In this document: positions 31,914-41,841 of the stretch, in pieces
How positions within the stretch are numbered: position 1 is the stretch's first letter
Layout of the letters: every line of letters begins with the position of its first letter
NCBI GenBank assembly: GCA_038228295.1
Contig: JBBRPH010000023.1
Span: 1 to 64,000, forward strand
DNA from: JAICKM01 sp038228295
GTDB lineage: Bacteria > Chloroflexota > Chloroflexia > QHBQ01 > JAICKM01
Direction: 5' to 3'
Length of the DNA stretch: 64,000 nucleotides
The notes under the pieces: model-generated
Databases searched by the model: none
The model's input: the letters and a program-made list of their open reading frames with translations, nothing else
What the model was told of the DNA's origin: nothing
Program-made: the position numbers and the translations under genes

Positions 31914-32747
31914 ATGTCGGATCTTACGCAGCAATATGCCCGGTTTCAGGCCACCCACCCCCGCACGCGGCGGCGGGTGAACGGCGTAGCGTGGGAGTAT
32001 ATTCGGGCGGGGGCGGGCACACGGGCACTGCTATTGCTGCCGGGTGCGCCGGGGCGGGCCGATATGGCCTTCGAGTACATCACGGTCTTTGCGCGCCGGC
32101 AACGGGTGCTATCGATTAGCTACCCGCCGGCGGTGCGGACGATGGCCGATCTGACCGAGGGGTTAGCGGCGATCCTGACGGCGGAGGGTATTAGGCAGGC
32201 GGTAGTGCTGGGTGGGTCGTATAGCGGCTGGGTGGCACAAGCCCTGGTACGGCGGCATCCCGATCGGGTGCAGGCGCTGATCCTGTCGGATACAGGCGTG
32301 GCGCAGCCCGCCCGCGCGCACCACATACGCCGCCTGCTGCGCCTGCTGCGCCTGCTGCCGTTGCCGCTCCTGCGCGCGCTGCTGTGGGCGGGCACGTTTG
32401 CCTATGTGCAGGAGATTGGGGCCGGGCGCACCTTCTGGCGCCGGCGATTTCACGCCTTCATCCGCACCCTCACACAGGCCGATTGCCGGGGGCGGCTGCG
32501 CTGCCTGCTGGATTTTGATACCCACTATCGTTGCGATCCGGGCGACCTAGCCGCCTGGCCCGGTCGCATCCTGATCCTGGAATCGGCCGCCGACCCGCTG
32601 GTGGGCGCCGCCGAGCGCGGCGCGCTCCGGGCCTGCTATCCCCAGGCACAGGTCCACACCTTCGCCGGCAGCGGTCATGCCGGCTCGCTGGCCCGTCGTG
32701 GCGAGTATGTTGCCGCGATTGCGGCGTTTTTAGACAAGGAGCCGTAA
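31914..32747 (+). CDS. Alpha/beta hydrolase
   Basis: 277 residues with the full alpha/beta hydrolase order: oxyanion region LLLLPGAPGRADMAFEY, nucleophile elbow GGSYSGW (about 100-106), acid in ILESAADPLVG and His in GSGHAGS near the C-terminus. Residues 145-185 form a hydrophobic lid-like helical stretch. It would hydrolyse an ester or similar bond; the substrate is unknown. Its stop overlaps the start of a GT21-like gene (TAATG), so it may work on the same glycolipid. Confidence 0.88.
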   Translation: MSDLTQQYARFQATHPRTRRRVNGVAWEYIRAGAGTRALLLLPGAPGRADMAFEYITVFARRQRVLSISYPPAVRTMADLTEGLAAILTAEGIRQAVVLGGSYSGWVAQALVRRHPDRVQALILSDTGVAQPARAHHIRRLLRLLRLLPLPLLRALLWAGTFAYVQEIGAGRTFWRRRFHAFIRTLTQADCRGRLRCLLDFDTHYRCDPGDLAAWPGRILILESAADPLVGAAERGALRACYPQAQVHTFAGSGHAGSLARRGEYVAAIAAFLDKEP

Positions 32748-33952
32748 TGCCGCCTAGCCGCACCGACCATCTAGCCTGGGCACTGGCCGCGCTGTTTGCC
32801 GCCGACCGACTGGCGAAGGCGGCGGCGGTGGTCCACTTTTTCCGGCGGCCGCCGCCGCCGCAACCCGCGGTTTGGCCGTCCGTCACGCTGCTGCAACCGA
32901 TCACACGCGGGGCACGGTTGCGCACGACGCTGGGGGCACGCGGGCGACTGGTCTATCCCGCACCGATCCAATACCTGTTTGTTTGTGACACGCACGATGC
33001 CGAGTCGCAGGCCGTTTGTCGCGCCTGGCAGGCAGCGTTCCCGGCGCACGCGGCAACGATCATCACCGTGAGCGAGCCGGGTGAGCAGGCGGCGGCCAAG
33101 ACGCACAAGCTGGTCGCCGGGCTGGCCGCCGCGACGGGCGAGGTCGTCTGCTGCATTGACGATGACGTTGCCCCGCGCCCGGATGCGCTACGGGTGCTGG
33201 TGCCCTATCTGGCCGGTCCGCAGGCCGGGGCGGTGTTCGGCCTGGCCTGCTACACGTGCTGGGGCAATGGCCCAACCAGCCTGATGAGCGCCTTCGTCAA
33301 CGCCTATGCCCTGCTGACCTACATCCCGCTGACCTATCTGACCGCGCCGTTCACCATCACCGGCCACCTATTTGCTCTACGCCGATCCACCCTGGCGGCT
33401 ATCGGCGGCTTCAACGGCATGGAAAACCAGGTGGGTGACGATCACGAAATAGCCCGCCGCCTGCGTGATCACGGATTGCGGAGTGTGCAAACGCCGCTGA
33501 TCTACGACGTGGAAAACGATTTCGCCGATTGGCGCGCCTACGCGATCCAGATGAAGCGCTGGTTTGTCTTCCCGCGCCAAGCGCTGTTGCCGCAGATGAC
33601 CGCCCGCCCGCAGGCCATCGCACTGCTGGGCAGCCTGGGCAACTTCGGACCGGGCCTGCTGGCCGCGCTAACACTGCTCACTCGCCGCCGCACGGTCGTC
33701 GGGGCGCTCAGTGCGAGCCTGACCCTGTTTGCCGCGATCTACGCCGGCGGTGAAGCCCGCTACCTGCGCCGGCGCACTCCTTTGCGGGCGTGGCCGGCGG
33801 TCGGCGTGGTGGCGGTGCTGCAACCACTCCAGATCCTGGCCGCCTTGCTGACCGACAATACCGTGCAGTGGCGCGGCAAACATATCCGCGTCTTACGGGG
33901 CGGCACTTACGAGGAAATCACGCCCCGCCGGCGGAAAGAGCGATCCCTATGA
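32747..33952 (+). CDS. GT21-like glycosyltransferase (ceramide glucosyltransferase type)
   Basis: 401 residues from ATG 32747. The D1-D2-D3-(Q/R)xxRW layout of ceramide glucosyltransferases is present: CDTHDAESQ, CIDDDVAPRPDALR, GDDHEIARRLRDHG and QMKRWFVFPR. An N-terminal hydrophobic segment and about four C-terminal helices anchor it in the membrane. It should move a sugar from a nucleotide sugar to a lipid. The next gene encodes a similar enzyme and overlaps it (ATGA). Confidence 0.85.
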   Translation: MPPSRTDHLAWALAALFAADRLAKAAAVVHFFRRPPPPQPAVWPSVTLLQPITRGARLRTTLGARGRLVYPAPIQYLFVCDTHDAESQAVCRAWQAAFPAHAATIITVSEPGEQAAAKTHKLVAGLAAATGEVVCCIDDDVAPRPDALRVLVPYLAGPQAGAVFGLACYTCWGNGPTSLMSAFVNAYALLTYIPLTYLTAPFTITGHLFALRRSTLAAIGGFNGMENQVGDDHEIARRLRDHGLRSVQTPLIYDVENDFADWRAYAIQMKRWFVFPRQALLPQMTARPQAIALLGSLGNFGPGLLAALTLLTRRRTVVGALSASLTLFAAIYAGGEARYLRRRTPLRAWPAVGVVAVLQPLQILAALLTDNTVQWRGKHIRVLRGGTYEEITPRRRKERSL

Positions 33953-35202
33953 CCCCCCTTTCACGTTTCACGCTTCACGCTTCCCGCCTCATCGCGCTGC
34001 TGATGCTGGTCGAAAAAGCCTGGCGCTGGAGCATGGTGCGCCGCTTTTTCCGCCGACCCGCGCCGCCGGCCGGGGCCGACCCGCGCCTGGTCAGCATCCT
34101 CCAGCCGATCCTCAGTGGCGACCCGACGTTGGCTGCCGGACTGGAGGCCAATCTACGCGCCCACAGCCGCTACGTCCGCGAGTTCTTGTGGCTGGTAGAC
34201 AGCGATGATGCGCCCGGTCAGGCCATCTGCCGTGATCTGATCGCCCGCTACCCGGCCTGCGCGGTGCGCCTACTGCTCCTACCGCCGCCCGGCGAGCGCC
34301 AAAACCCCAAGATGGTCAAGCTGATCGCGGGGGCCGCTGCCGCCGCCGGCGACGTGATCTGCGTGCTGGACGACGATACGCGCTTGCCCGACGGCGGACT
34401 GGAACGCTGCCTGCCCTATCTGGACCAGCCCGGCGTGGGCCTGGCCTTCGGCCTGCCGTATTATGTCAACTTCTCGAATAGCTGGTCGAGCCTGGTCGCG
34501 GCGTTTGTGGACAGCCACAGCCTGCTGACCTATATCCCCTACACGGTGCTGACCGAGCCGTTCACGATCAACGGCATGTTCTACGCCGTCAAGCGGGCGC
34601 GGCTAGCGGCCGTGGGCGGCTTTGCCGGGCTGGAAGGTACCCTGGCCGACGACTTCGCGGTAGCGCAACGCTTTCGCGCACACGGTGACCGGCTGGCGCA
34701 AACGCCGCTGCTGCACGGCATCAGCACGCAAGTCACCGGGCCGGGCCACTACCTCAGCCTGATCCAGCGCTGGTTTATCTTTCCGCGCGAGTCGTTGCTA
34801 CGCTATCTCAGCCTGCGCGATAAGGTCATCGTCTATGGAATGGGGTTGGGGCCGGCGCTCTTTCCGCTGGGGTTGCTGGTGGCGCTGCTGCTGCGCCCAT
34901 CGCGGGGCAAAGGAGGCTATGCGCTGGCCTACTTCGGCGCGAGTTTCGGGCTATTTGCCCACCTCAATCGCACCTATCTAGGCAGCATCGTGCCTATGCG
35001 CGGCGCGCTGTGGGTGCCGGTCATCCAGGCGGTATTCCCGCTGCAATTGCTCATCGCGCTGCTCTCGCCACAGCGCATCGTCTGGCGCGGCCACCTGATC
35101 GCCGCCGAAAAGGGCGGCACCCTGCGCTTTGTGCGGCGCAGGGTGCCGGCGGCGGCGGCGGCAGATGGGCCTAGCGCCGTGCCCCACTCGGCCGGTGTTT
35201 GA
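33949..35202 (+). CDS. Second GT21-like glycosyltransferase
   Basis: 417 residues from ATG 33949. Motifs parallel the preceding protein: LVDSDDAPGQ, CVLDDDTRLPDGGLE, LADDFAVAQRFRAHGD and LIQRWFIFPRE, with N- and C-terminal membrane segments. The pair probably arose by old duplication. The first residues (MTPLSRFTLHASRL) are encoded by a heptamer run (TTTCACGTTTCACGCTTCACG), so the start region may have been reshaped by a repeat. The 3' end overlaps the convergent XRE-TPR gene by 32 bases. Confidence 0.83.
   Translation: MTPLSRFTLHASRLIALLMLVEKAWRWSMVRRFFRRPAPPAGADPRLVSILQPILSGDPTLAAGLEANLRAHSRYVREFLWLVDSDDAPGQAICRDLIARYPACAVRLLLLPPPGERQNPKMVKLIAGAAAAAGDVICVLDDDTRLPDGGLERCLPYLDQPGVGLAFGLPYYVNFSNSWSSLVAAFVDSHSLLTYIPYTVLTEPFTINGMFYAVKRARLAAVGGFAGLEGTLADDFAVAQRFRAHGDRLAQTPLLHGISTQVTGPGHYLSLIQRWFIFPRESLLRYLSLRDKVIVYGMGLGPALFPLGLLVALLLRPSRGKGGYALAYFGASFGLFAHLNRTYLGSIVPMRGALWVPVIQAVFPLQLLIALLSPQRIVWRGHLIAAEKGGTLRFVRRRVPAAAAADGPSAVPHSAGV
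33956..33988. repeat. Heptameric repeat in the 5' coding region of the second GT21-like gene
   Basis: Four units of TTTCACG / CTTCACG / CTTCCCG type, 7 bp each, right after the start codon. Confidence 0.65.
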
Positions 35203-36655
35203 GCGCTTGGCGATAGTACAGATTAGCTTGCTCGTGCTGCCCGCGCCCGGCCAACACCTCAGCATAGCTTTGCGATAGTTCAGTGGCGGTATCCCAGTGC
35301 TCATTGTCGCCGGCAAGCTGAATGGCCTGCTGGAACACACTGTCGGCGTGGGCCGGGTCGCCTTGTGCTTCGGCTACGCGGCCCGCTGTGCGCAGAGCAC
35401 GCAGGTAGGTCCGCAGCGGCACGCTACGGGCAGCAATATCATCGAGCGCCGCCTGTTGCTTATAGCCGGCTTCGCCTAGTTCCAGCGCTTGGGCGGCGTG
35501 ACCGGCGGCGGCCTCTAGCTGGTTGCGCTGTAGTTCCATCTGCGCGTACTGTTGGTGCAGCGTGCTGAGAGCGCTGGTGTTGCCGCTGCCCTCCAACACG
35601 ACCCGCGCCTGGGCCAGCGCCTGCTCAGCGGCGGGGTAATCCTGTCGCTCGGCCAGAATCTCAGCCAGGTTAGCACTCATCTGGGCAGCGGCGGTCATAT
35701 TTTGCGCGCCTTCATGAATGCCTAGCGCCCGGCCGGCCGCCGCCTTGGCCCCCTCCAAGTTGCCTACTTCCCGGTAGGCGAGGCTCAAATCCCAGTAGAT
35801 CGCAGATTGCCGCTCCAGGCTGCGTACTTCGTTCAGCAACGCCAGCGCCTCGCGGTAGGTGTCAACCGCTTGATCGACCTCGCCCAGCGTCCAGTGATCA
35901 TTCGCCAGATTGGCATAAAGCGACAGGCGTAGATTCAGGTCCTTGACGACCCCGCTGTGTATGGCATCTAACCCGCGCTGGTGTTCATCGCGCGCCAGGG
36001 CCGGCAGATTTTGCTGATAATAGGCGGTGCCCATCAGGTTATGCACTCGCTCGACGCTCTCACCCCCGTCAGGCAGCATCTCAGCGTGCGGTAACGCCTG
36101 CGCCAGGGCTTTGTGAGCCTGACCGGGATCGTCCAGTCGCAAATGCGCCAACCCGCGCAGGTTATGGAGGCGGAAGCGGATTTCCGGCGGGGCCAGGCCC
36201 AGATCGTCAGCATGAGCTGTTTCCAGCGCGGCCAGCAGGCGCAGCCCTTCGCTGGGTCGGCCGGTATCCACCGCCCGCCGCACAGCGTCGAGCTGATAGG
36301 CGATCTCTGCCTGCCGTGAACGGGGATCTTGCCCGGCCACTTCCGGCAACGAGACCATGTTGAGCAATTCGCTACTCGACACACCCAGGCGGCGCGACAT
36401 CAACTCTAGCGCTTTAAGCGACGGGCGCGCTTTCCCGCGTTCCACTGCACTGACATAACTTTTGGTAAACTCCGGCTTGGCAACCTGATCTTGGCTCATG
36501 CCACGGGCGTGGCGGGCATCGCGTAGCCGTTGACCTAGCACAGTCAAAGGGTTCGAGGCGGCGTCAAGGCCGGACGGCGGGGCAGCGGCTGCCGGCGCGG
36601 TACTCGGCGCACTGAGAGTCTGTGTAGTACTCTCAGCAATATTCTTAGCGTTCAT
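35171..36655 (-). CDS. XRE regulator with TPR domain
   Basis: 494 residues. An N-terminal disordered stretch (~35 residues) precedes an XRE HTH (LRDARHARGMSQDQVAKPEFTKSYVSAVERGKARPSLKALELMSRRLGV, about 44-92). From about 115 to the end the chain is a series of tetratricopeptide-like repeats (for example ALAQALPHAEMLPDG, YREVGNLEGAKAAAGRALGIHE, YYRQALKHRPS). Such HTH-TPR proteins act as peptide- or stress-sensing regulators. No partner peptide gene is evident next to it. TGGAGA four bases upstream supports the start. Confidence 0.85.
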   Translation of the reverse strand: MNAKNIAESTTQTLSAPSTAPAAAAPPSGLDAASNPLTVLGQRLRDARHARGMSQDQVAKPEFTKSYVSAVERGKARPSLKALELMSRRLGVSSSELLNMVSLPEVAGQDPRSRQAEIAYQLDAVRRAVDTGRPSEGLRLLAALETAHADDLGLAPPEIRFRLHNLRGLAHLRLDDPGQAHKALAQALPHAEMLPDGGESVERVHNLMGTAYYQQNLPALARDEHQRGLDAIHSGVVKDLNLRLSLYANLANDHWTLGEVDQAVDTYREALALLNEVRSLERQSAIYWDLSLAYREVGNLEGAKAAAGRALGIHEGAQNMTAAAQMSANLAEILAERQDYPAAEQALAQARVVLEGSGNTSALSTLHQQYAQMELQRNQLEAAAGHAAQALELGEAGYKQQAALDDIAARSVPLRTYLRALRTAGRVAEAQGDPAHADSVFQQAIQLAGDNEHWDTATELSQSYAEVLAGRGQHEQANLYYRQALKHRPSGARR

Positions 36656-36886
36656 AGTTCTCCATCCATCTCGCTAAATTACACCCTGGTGCGTAATCCA
36701 CTCACAAAGTGTACGATACTTTAATAGGCATGGTTTCTTAACTACAGGAAGTATATCGCCAACGATTACCTATAGTTGGATTCCATTAGAGTGTATTAAA
36801 GAAGCTCGCGGTTCGTGCCCGGCAATCCAGCTTGCAGGCAGCTTTTGAAACACACTTTTAAACCGAATTGAACACGGGGAGGCAGA

Positions 36887-37747
36887 TTAGGAGTGTAGTA
36901 GCGGCGCGAGTTCCGTCGCCAATGCCGCAACTAGTTCACTTTCATAAGCCGTCGGCAAACCGATGCAGATATGATCGATGCCCACTGCCAGGTAGGGCAA
37001 GATACGCTCACGCACCGTAGCAAGTTCAGCAGGGCTTTGCAGATAGAATTGCCAGGAGCGGCGGATCGTGGCAGGGTCGCGGCCAATCGCTCGGCAATGT
37101 TCGTCCAGCACGGCGTTTTTGTGCTGTATTTCAGCAGGCGTACCGCCCGGTGCATTATAAATCGCGGCGTGCTTTGCCACGACACGCAAAGTCAGTTGCT
37201 CGCCACCGCCCCCAATAGTAAACGGAGGGTGCGGGTGTTGCACTGGCTTAGGTTCGTGGCGGGCGGCCGTTAGGGTGTAAGTCGTGCCCGCGAAGTCACT
37301 TACCTCCTCTGTCCATAGTTGTTTGAGCACCGTGCAGGCTTCGTCTAAATCACGAATACGGCGGGCGGGCGGCGGAAAGGGTAAACCGTACATCGCATAT
37401 TCTAACTCAAACCAGCCTGCACCCAGGCCCATATCCAAACGTCCACGACTCACTTGGTCTACCGTCGTAGCAATTTTGGCGAGAACGGCCGGATGGCGGT
37501 AGCCGTTGCAGCCGACCATCAGCCCTAACCGCACCCGCTGGGTCACAGCGGCTAACGCCCCCAGCAGTGTCCACCCGTCAAGACATGGCCCGGCAACATG
37601 TCCGTTGATCGGCACAAAATGATCAAATAGCCAGAAGCCGCTAAAGGCGGGAGCCGCATCGGTATCCTGGCAGTAGCGTAAAATGGTATCCCAATCACGG
37701 TCGTGCTGCGCGGCTTTAATGTCCACCCGCAAGGGGAAAGTGCCCAT
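36887..37747 (-). CDS. LLM-class (luciferase-like) F420/FMN-dependent oxidoreductase
   Basis: 286 residues with a luciferase-like TIM barrel: FWLFDHFVPI near 38-47, RVRLGLMVGCNGYRHPAVLAKIATTVDQVSRGRLDMGLGAGWFELEYAMYG near 90-140, and HPPFTIGGGGEQLTLRVVAKHAAIYN near 173-198. These blocks match F420-dependent family members. The oxidised substrate is unknown. It stands alone; flanking intergenic stretches (36656-36886 and 37748-38003) show no other gene. Confidence 0.87.
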   Translation of the reverse strand: MGTFPLRVDIKAAQHDRDWDTILRYCQDTDAAPAFSGFWLFDHFVPINGHVAGPCLDGWTLLGALAAVTQRVRLGLMVGCNGYRHPAVLAKIATTVDQVSRGRLDMGLGAGWFELEYAMYGLPFPPPARRIRDLDEACTVLKQLWTEEVSDFAGTTYTLTAARHEPKPVQHPHPPFTIGGGGEQLTLRVVAKHAAIYNAPGGTPAEIQHKNAVLDEHCRAIGRDPATIRRSWQFYLQSPAELATVRERILPYLAVGIDHICIGLPTAYESELVAALATELAPLLHS

Positions 37748-38003
37748 TCAATCCTCCGCCGACTGTATGATCATATCCTCTTATTCTACTACTTTGTAGT
37801 AGGATATGCAATATTTTGTGACTATTTTCGGCTATATTTGACGTTTTTGATATTTTTACACCCCAGATAGCTGCTATAGAGCCGGCGTGCGCTATAGTGA
37901 GCGACACGCCGACCCAGGTAAAAGCTGTGCTAGAGTCGCCGGCAAGTTGTACGCCCCGCTAAGGCAGCAGTACTCCGTCTGTCGGATCTAGGCGCGATAA
38001 ACA

Positions 38004-38043
38004 CGATCCCTCGCCGGCGAGACCGCTTGCCGGCGAGGGATCG
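38004..38043 (-). terminator. Terminator after the first SLH gene
   Basis: A perfect 15-bp stem, CGATCCCTCGCCGGC with its complement, closes a 10-base loop, then GTGTTTATC on the minus strand. It lies 17 bases past the SLH gene stop. Confidence 0.7.
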
Positions 38044-38060
38044 CACTCGGTCAGCCGGTA

Positions 38061-40814
38061 TTAAGGGCCGCCGGGAGTGACGGTCGCTGTGACCGTGGCT
38101 GTAACTGTTGGGCTTACGAGCGGCGTGCCTGTCGCCGTCACCGTGATCGTCGGCGTGGCAGTAACAGATGGCGTCGCCGTCACCGTAGGCGTAGGCGCCG
38201 GCAACACCCCAAAGCCGCCAAACTCCTTGTACTGGCCGTTAAGCACGGAGTTGATATGCACATAGATCGGGCTAAAGGCCGGCGTATTGGGCGCGATATG
38301 GAAGATGATCCCTGTATCGGTCCACGATTGCACGGTGGTCGTGTACACGCCGCCCAGCACCACCGTCCCGGTAATGATGCCGAACTGCACCCCACTCATC
38401 GTGACTGCGGTGGCGGTGTCGCCCTGCATCACCTGCGCCGGCATATAGGAGAAGACATAGGGATGCTGGCGGGGGCGCACCTGGAACAAGGCGCTACTGG
38501 TTGTACGCCCATCGCTGGTGGTCAAGACGGTCGTGGTTGGATTTTGCGGCGGGGTCGTAAAGCCGATGTAGAACCGCACCACGGTATCGCCCCAGGTCTG
38601 GATGCGGGCTGCGACCCCGTTCACAGTTAAGGTGCCGGTGATCGGGCCGAAGGCAGTGCCGTCCATCTCCACTAACGTCTCGGTGTCATAGCGCTCCACC
38701 GTGTTGGGCACAAAGCTGAGGATTACCGGCGGAATCGGCGTGATGGTGGCGGTAGCCGTCGCCGTATTCACCGGGGTCGGCGTGTCGGTCGAGGTGGCCG
38801 TACTCGCCGGGGTCGGCGTGTCGGTTGAGGTGGCTGTGGCTAGCACGGTCGCGCTCGGCGGCACGGTGGCCGTTTCTATCGGAGTCGCGCTCGGTGGCAC
38901 CGGGGTGTCCGTCGGCGGGAGGGTCGGCGCCGTGGTCGCGGTGGGTGGCGTGGTCGCCGTAGGCGGCGCGGTCGCCGTATTGATCGGTGTAAGCGTCGGC
39001 GGCACGGCAGTTGGGGTCGCCGTAGCATCGGTAGCGTAAATCGCGAGGTCAATGATCTTTGATCCCTGGCCGCGCGTAGCGCTGTTGCTCGGCTTGAAGG
39101 TGCCGTCGCTGTAGCCGCTGATCACCGCTTTGGCAAACGCGGTTTCGACAAACGTGTAGAAAGTCGAGCCGACCGGCACATCCGAGAAAGTGGCCCTAGC
39201 CGGATTCTGTAGCGCCCAGCCGCGCCCCAGCGTCACCATCTTGGCGATCTGGCCGCGCGTGACCAGCGCGTTAGGCCGGAAGGTGCCGTCGCTATAGCCG
39301 CTGATAATCCCACGGTTAAACGCCGTCTCCACAAACGTGTAGAAGGTCGAGCCGACCGGCACGTCGTTGAAATGCGGCCCCCCCGCCGTGTTGATAGGCA
39401 GCCCGAAGGCCAACACCAGCACTTTGGCGACTTGGCCGCGCGTAATCGTGTTGCTGGGCCGGAAGGTGCAGTCGTTATAGCCGCTGATCGCGCCTTTGCT
39501 CACCAAGTCGGTGACATAGGAGTAGAAGGTACTGCCGGGCGGCACATCGCTAAACCTGCCCGCTTGGCAGGGGGTCGGGGTTGGCCCTACTGTGGGCGGG
39601 CTGGTTGTGCCGAGGTCGGCGAAGGTATAGTAATTGGCAAACGGGCCGCCGACATTACTGTTAAAGCTCATGTGAATAATGTTATGCCCATTGACGAGGT
39701 TCGCGTCCACATCGGGGTTACGCATATTGGCCTGCCCGAAGCTACCGGAGTCAATACGCTGCGGCACGGTGAACGTGGTGCCCTGGCCCGACAGATAGTA
39801 GCTCTGCTGGATATTCGGGACGGCGCTATCATCGCTGAAAACAATATGCGCCTTGCCGGTGGGATCGACACTGATCTGATAGCCGTTACCGGCCGTATTA
39901 CCGGGCGTGCGGATACGGATCACATTGGGATTCCAGCCGGCCGGCGTCCATTCGCGGTAATAGACATCATTAGTCGTACTACCCGGCGTATCCAGTTGCG
40001 TCCAGATTACGCGCAACCCGCCGGAAGAGTCGGCGGCCCAACGACCCCGATAGGCTTGGCCGCCGGCGGGCGCAATGTTGGTGAGCGCCCCCCAACTGCC
40101 GTTGCTGTACATCTGTACCAGCAGGCCGCCACTCGCGCGGTCGAAGCCGGATACGGCAACCACATTCCCTGTACTCACGCCGATGTTAAAATCGGAGGTG
40201 CCGGCCAGGCCGCCGGGCACATCAAGCGGCGCCGACCAATTGCCGCTGTCGTCCTTGAAGGCAAACCGCGCACCGACACCGTTACGCCCCCAGAGGGCAT
40301 AAACGCGGCCCGCCGCCGTGACCTGCATATCGGTGACTTTGTAGGCGCCACCAGCACCGGTGTCGCTATTAGGGATCGTTTGCGTGGTCCAGGCGCTACC
40401 GCCGGTACCGGGGTTTTTTAGCCCATAATGGATCTCAGCACTACCGTCGCTAAAGCCGAAAAACCACTCGGCCCAGATTTTGCCGTTAGGCGAATGGCGG
40501 GCCAACGCATTGCCGAGGCCGGCCGTGCCGCTATCGAGCGACACGGTGGAAAAGTCGCCGTAAAGCGTGTTATTTTGCGCTGAGGTAATCGCACCGCCCA
40601 GGAAGCCTAGGATATTCACACTACCGTCGCTGGAGGCCGCAATGCGCCCGGTGCCGGCATTGTCGTCCGAGGCTTTTTTCGGCGCCGGCAGGGTGACATT
40701 GGGCGCCGTCTGTAACGCGGGGGAGCCGAGGTTGGGGGAAGCCGGATGGGCCGCCGCCGCCGACACGAGGCAGCACGCCGCCAGGGCGAGCAGGATAAGG
40801 GTCCGTTTCATCAC
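38061..40814 (-). CDS. Secreted SLH-domain protein with PT-rich linker and IPT/TIG domains
   Basis: 917 residues. A signal peptide (MMKRTLILLALAACCLVSAAAA) is followed by a ~380-residue beta-rich domain with repeats like GRVYALWGRNGVGARFAFKDD, suggestive of a beta-propeller. Three SLH repeats (about 417-600) follow, each ending in TRGQ where the classical motif is TRAE; they should anchor the protein to the cell wall polymer. A Thr/Pro-rich linker, two IPT/TIG-like domains (PVILSFVPNTVERYDTETL..., PYVFSYMPAQVMQGDTATA...) and a second PT tail end the chain. The start may be the second Met (40811). It follows its LamG-like partner by 15 bases. Confidence 0.85.
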   Translation of the reverse strand: MMKRTLILLALAACCLVSAAAAHPASPNLGSPALQTAPNVTLPAPKKASDDNAGTGRIAASSDGSVNILGFLGGAITSAQNNTLYGDFSTVSLDSGTAGLGNALARHSPNGKIWAEWFFGFSDGSAEIHYGLKNPGTGGSAWTTQTIPNSDTGAGGAYKVTDMQVTAAGRVYALWGRNGVGARFAFKDDSGNWSAPLDVPGGLAGTSDFNIGVSTGNVVAVSGFDRASGGLLVQMYSNGSWGALTNIAPAGGQAYRGRWAADSSGGLRVIWTQLDTPGSTTNDVYYREWTPAGWNPNVIRIRTPGNTAGNGYQISVDPTGKAHIVFSDDSAVPNIQQSYYLSGQGTTFTVPQRIDSGSFGQANMRNPDVDANLVNGHNIIHMSFNSNVGGPFANYYTFADLGTTSPPTVGPTPTPCQAGRFSDVPPGSTFYSYVTDLVSKGAISGYNDCTFRPSNTITRGQVAKVLVLAFGLPINTAGGPHFNDVPVGSTFYTFVETAFNRGIISGYSDGTFRPNALVTRGQIAKMVTLGRGWALQNPARATFSDVPVGSTFYTFVETAFAKAVISGYSDGTFKPSNSATRGQGSKIIDLAIYATDATATPTAVPPTLTPINTATAPPTATTPPTATTAPTLPPTDTPVPPSATPIETATVPPSATVLATATSTDTPTPASTATSTDTPTPVNTATATATITPIPPVILSFVPNTVERYDTETLVEMDGTAFGPITGTLTVNGVAARIQTWGDTVVRFYIGFTTPPQNPTTTVLTTSDGRTTSSALFQVRPRQHPYVFSYMPAQVMQGDTATAVTMSGVQFGIITGTVVLGGVYTTTVQSWTDTGIIFHIAPNTPAFSPIYVHINSVLNGQYKEFGGFGVLPAPTPTVTATPSVTATPTITVTATGTPLVSPTVTATVTATVTPGGP

Positions 40815-40829
40815 AGTAGGTCTCCTCCC

Positions 40830-41618
40830 TTAGCGGCCGGCGGCGCTGACGCGCACATTGTCGAAGCGAGTGTGACTGTCGGCCCAGGCATACAGCCCGA
40901 CCGTCCCGCCCCGCAATTGGCTGTCCTGCACAGCGAAGAGCTGTGTACCATCCACCCAGACGGTGTGACGACCGGCGACACTGCTCACGCGCACAGTCTG
41001 CCAGACGTTCGGTGTGTAGCCGCGGTAAACCGCGAGCGGTGCCTGGGCCAGGATGGTGACGTGCCCGGCCTGCACCCGCTCCAGCGCGGCTTTAGGGGCG
41101 GCATTGGGTAAGTTGTAGTAGAGTTGGAGACGGTAGAAATCCCGGCCTTGCATATTCCAGACGACGCCCGTGCCCTCCCCGCTGCGCGGCAGGATGTTAG
41201 CCTCGAAGTGGAAATCGGCCGGCACCGTTTGATCGGCCACGAAGTAGGCTTCGTCGAGGGGCGTATCCAGATTGACATCGCCGGCCATTTCGACAGCCCC
41301 ATCTTTAATCAGCCAGACCCCCGGCTGTTCGCTGGTCGGCAACACCGAGGCCCGCCACGCTGCCGTACTGCCCGCGTTGAAATCGCTGCTGAACAGCACC
41401 GGCCCCGGCGCGCTCGGCAGGCCGGGGGCCGCCGCCAAGATCAGTGGCTTATCGGGCGCGCCGGGGGGACGCCAGTCGCCGTTCACCGAAATGACGACCG
41501 CCGGCGGGACAACGATAGCGCCGGCGGTGGCCGGAGTGCGCGCGAGCGATACGCCCCACACACCGACCGAGCCGGCCGCAATTGCCGCAGCCAAGCCGGC
41601 AATTTGCCATTTTTTCAT
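40830..41618 (-). CDS. Secreted LamG/DUF1080-like protein (copy 1)
   Basis: 262 residues with a signal peptide (MKKWQIAGLAAAIAAGSVGVWG). The C-terminal ~200 residues form a concanavalin-like sandwich: LFSSDFNAGSTAAWRASV, RSGEGTGVVWNMQGRDFYRLQLYYN, GLYAWADSHTRFDNVRVSA. Families of this kind bind or cut carbohydrates; no catalytic residue set is clear. GAGAGGAG precedes the ATG. It is co-transcribed with the SLH gene from its own promoter and is a close paralogue of the protein at 44014-44835. Confidence 0.75.
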   Translation of the reverse strand: MKKWQIAGLAAAIAAGSVGVWGVSLARTPATAGAIVVPPAVVISVNGDWRPPGAPDKPLILAAAPGLPSAPGPVLFSSDFNAGSTAAWRASVLPTSEQPGVWLIKDGAVEMAGDVNLDTPLDEAYFVADQTVPADFHFEANILPRSGEGTGVVWNMQGRDFYRLQLYYNLPNAAPKAALERVQAGHVTILAQAPLAVYRGYTPNVWQTVRVSSVAGRHTVWVDGTQLFAVQDSQLRGGTVGLYAWADSHTRFDNVRVSAAGR

Positions 41619-41732
41619 GCGATGCTCCTCTCAAGGTCAGGGATAGCCCGCGTGGTAGAAGACGGCTCGCGGTGAGCCATGCGCCCATCAGTGGTCGGTA
41701 ACGTTGCCGGGAGGTTTAGCCCTGTTCCCAGG

Positions 41733-41762
41733 ATTATAGCACTGCCGTAACCGTTATGTCAA
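41733..41762 (-). promoter_or_regulatory. Sigma-70 promoter for LamG-SLH unit 1
   Basis: Minus strand TTGACA (41762-41757), 18-base spacer, TATAAT (41738-41733), about 115 bases ahead of the LamG-like gene. Confidence 0.85.
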
Positions 41763-41768
41763 TGAGCA

Positions 41769-41800
41769 AACAGGCCGGAGCCTTAAGGCTCCGGCCTGTT
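41769..41800 (-). terminator. Terminator after the second SLH gene
   Basis: Perfect palindrome with 14-bp arms AACAGGCCGGAGCC / GGCTCCGGCCTGTT around TTAA, then GTTTGC on the minus strand, 42 bases past the stop and directly before the promoter of the next unit. Confidence 0.75.
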
Positions 41801-41841
41801 CTAGCCGGCCGGCATTGCTACCGGGCCGCTTAGGAGCACGA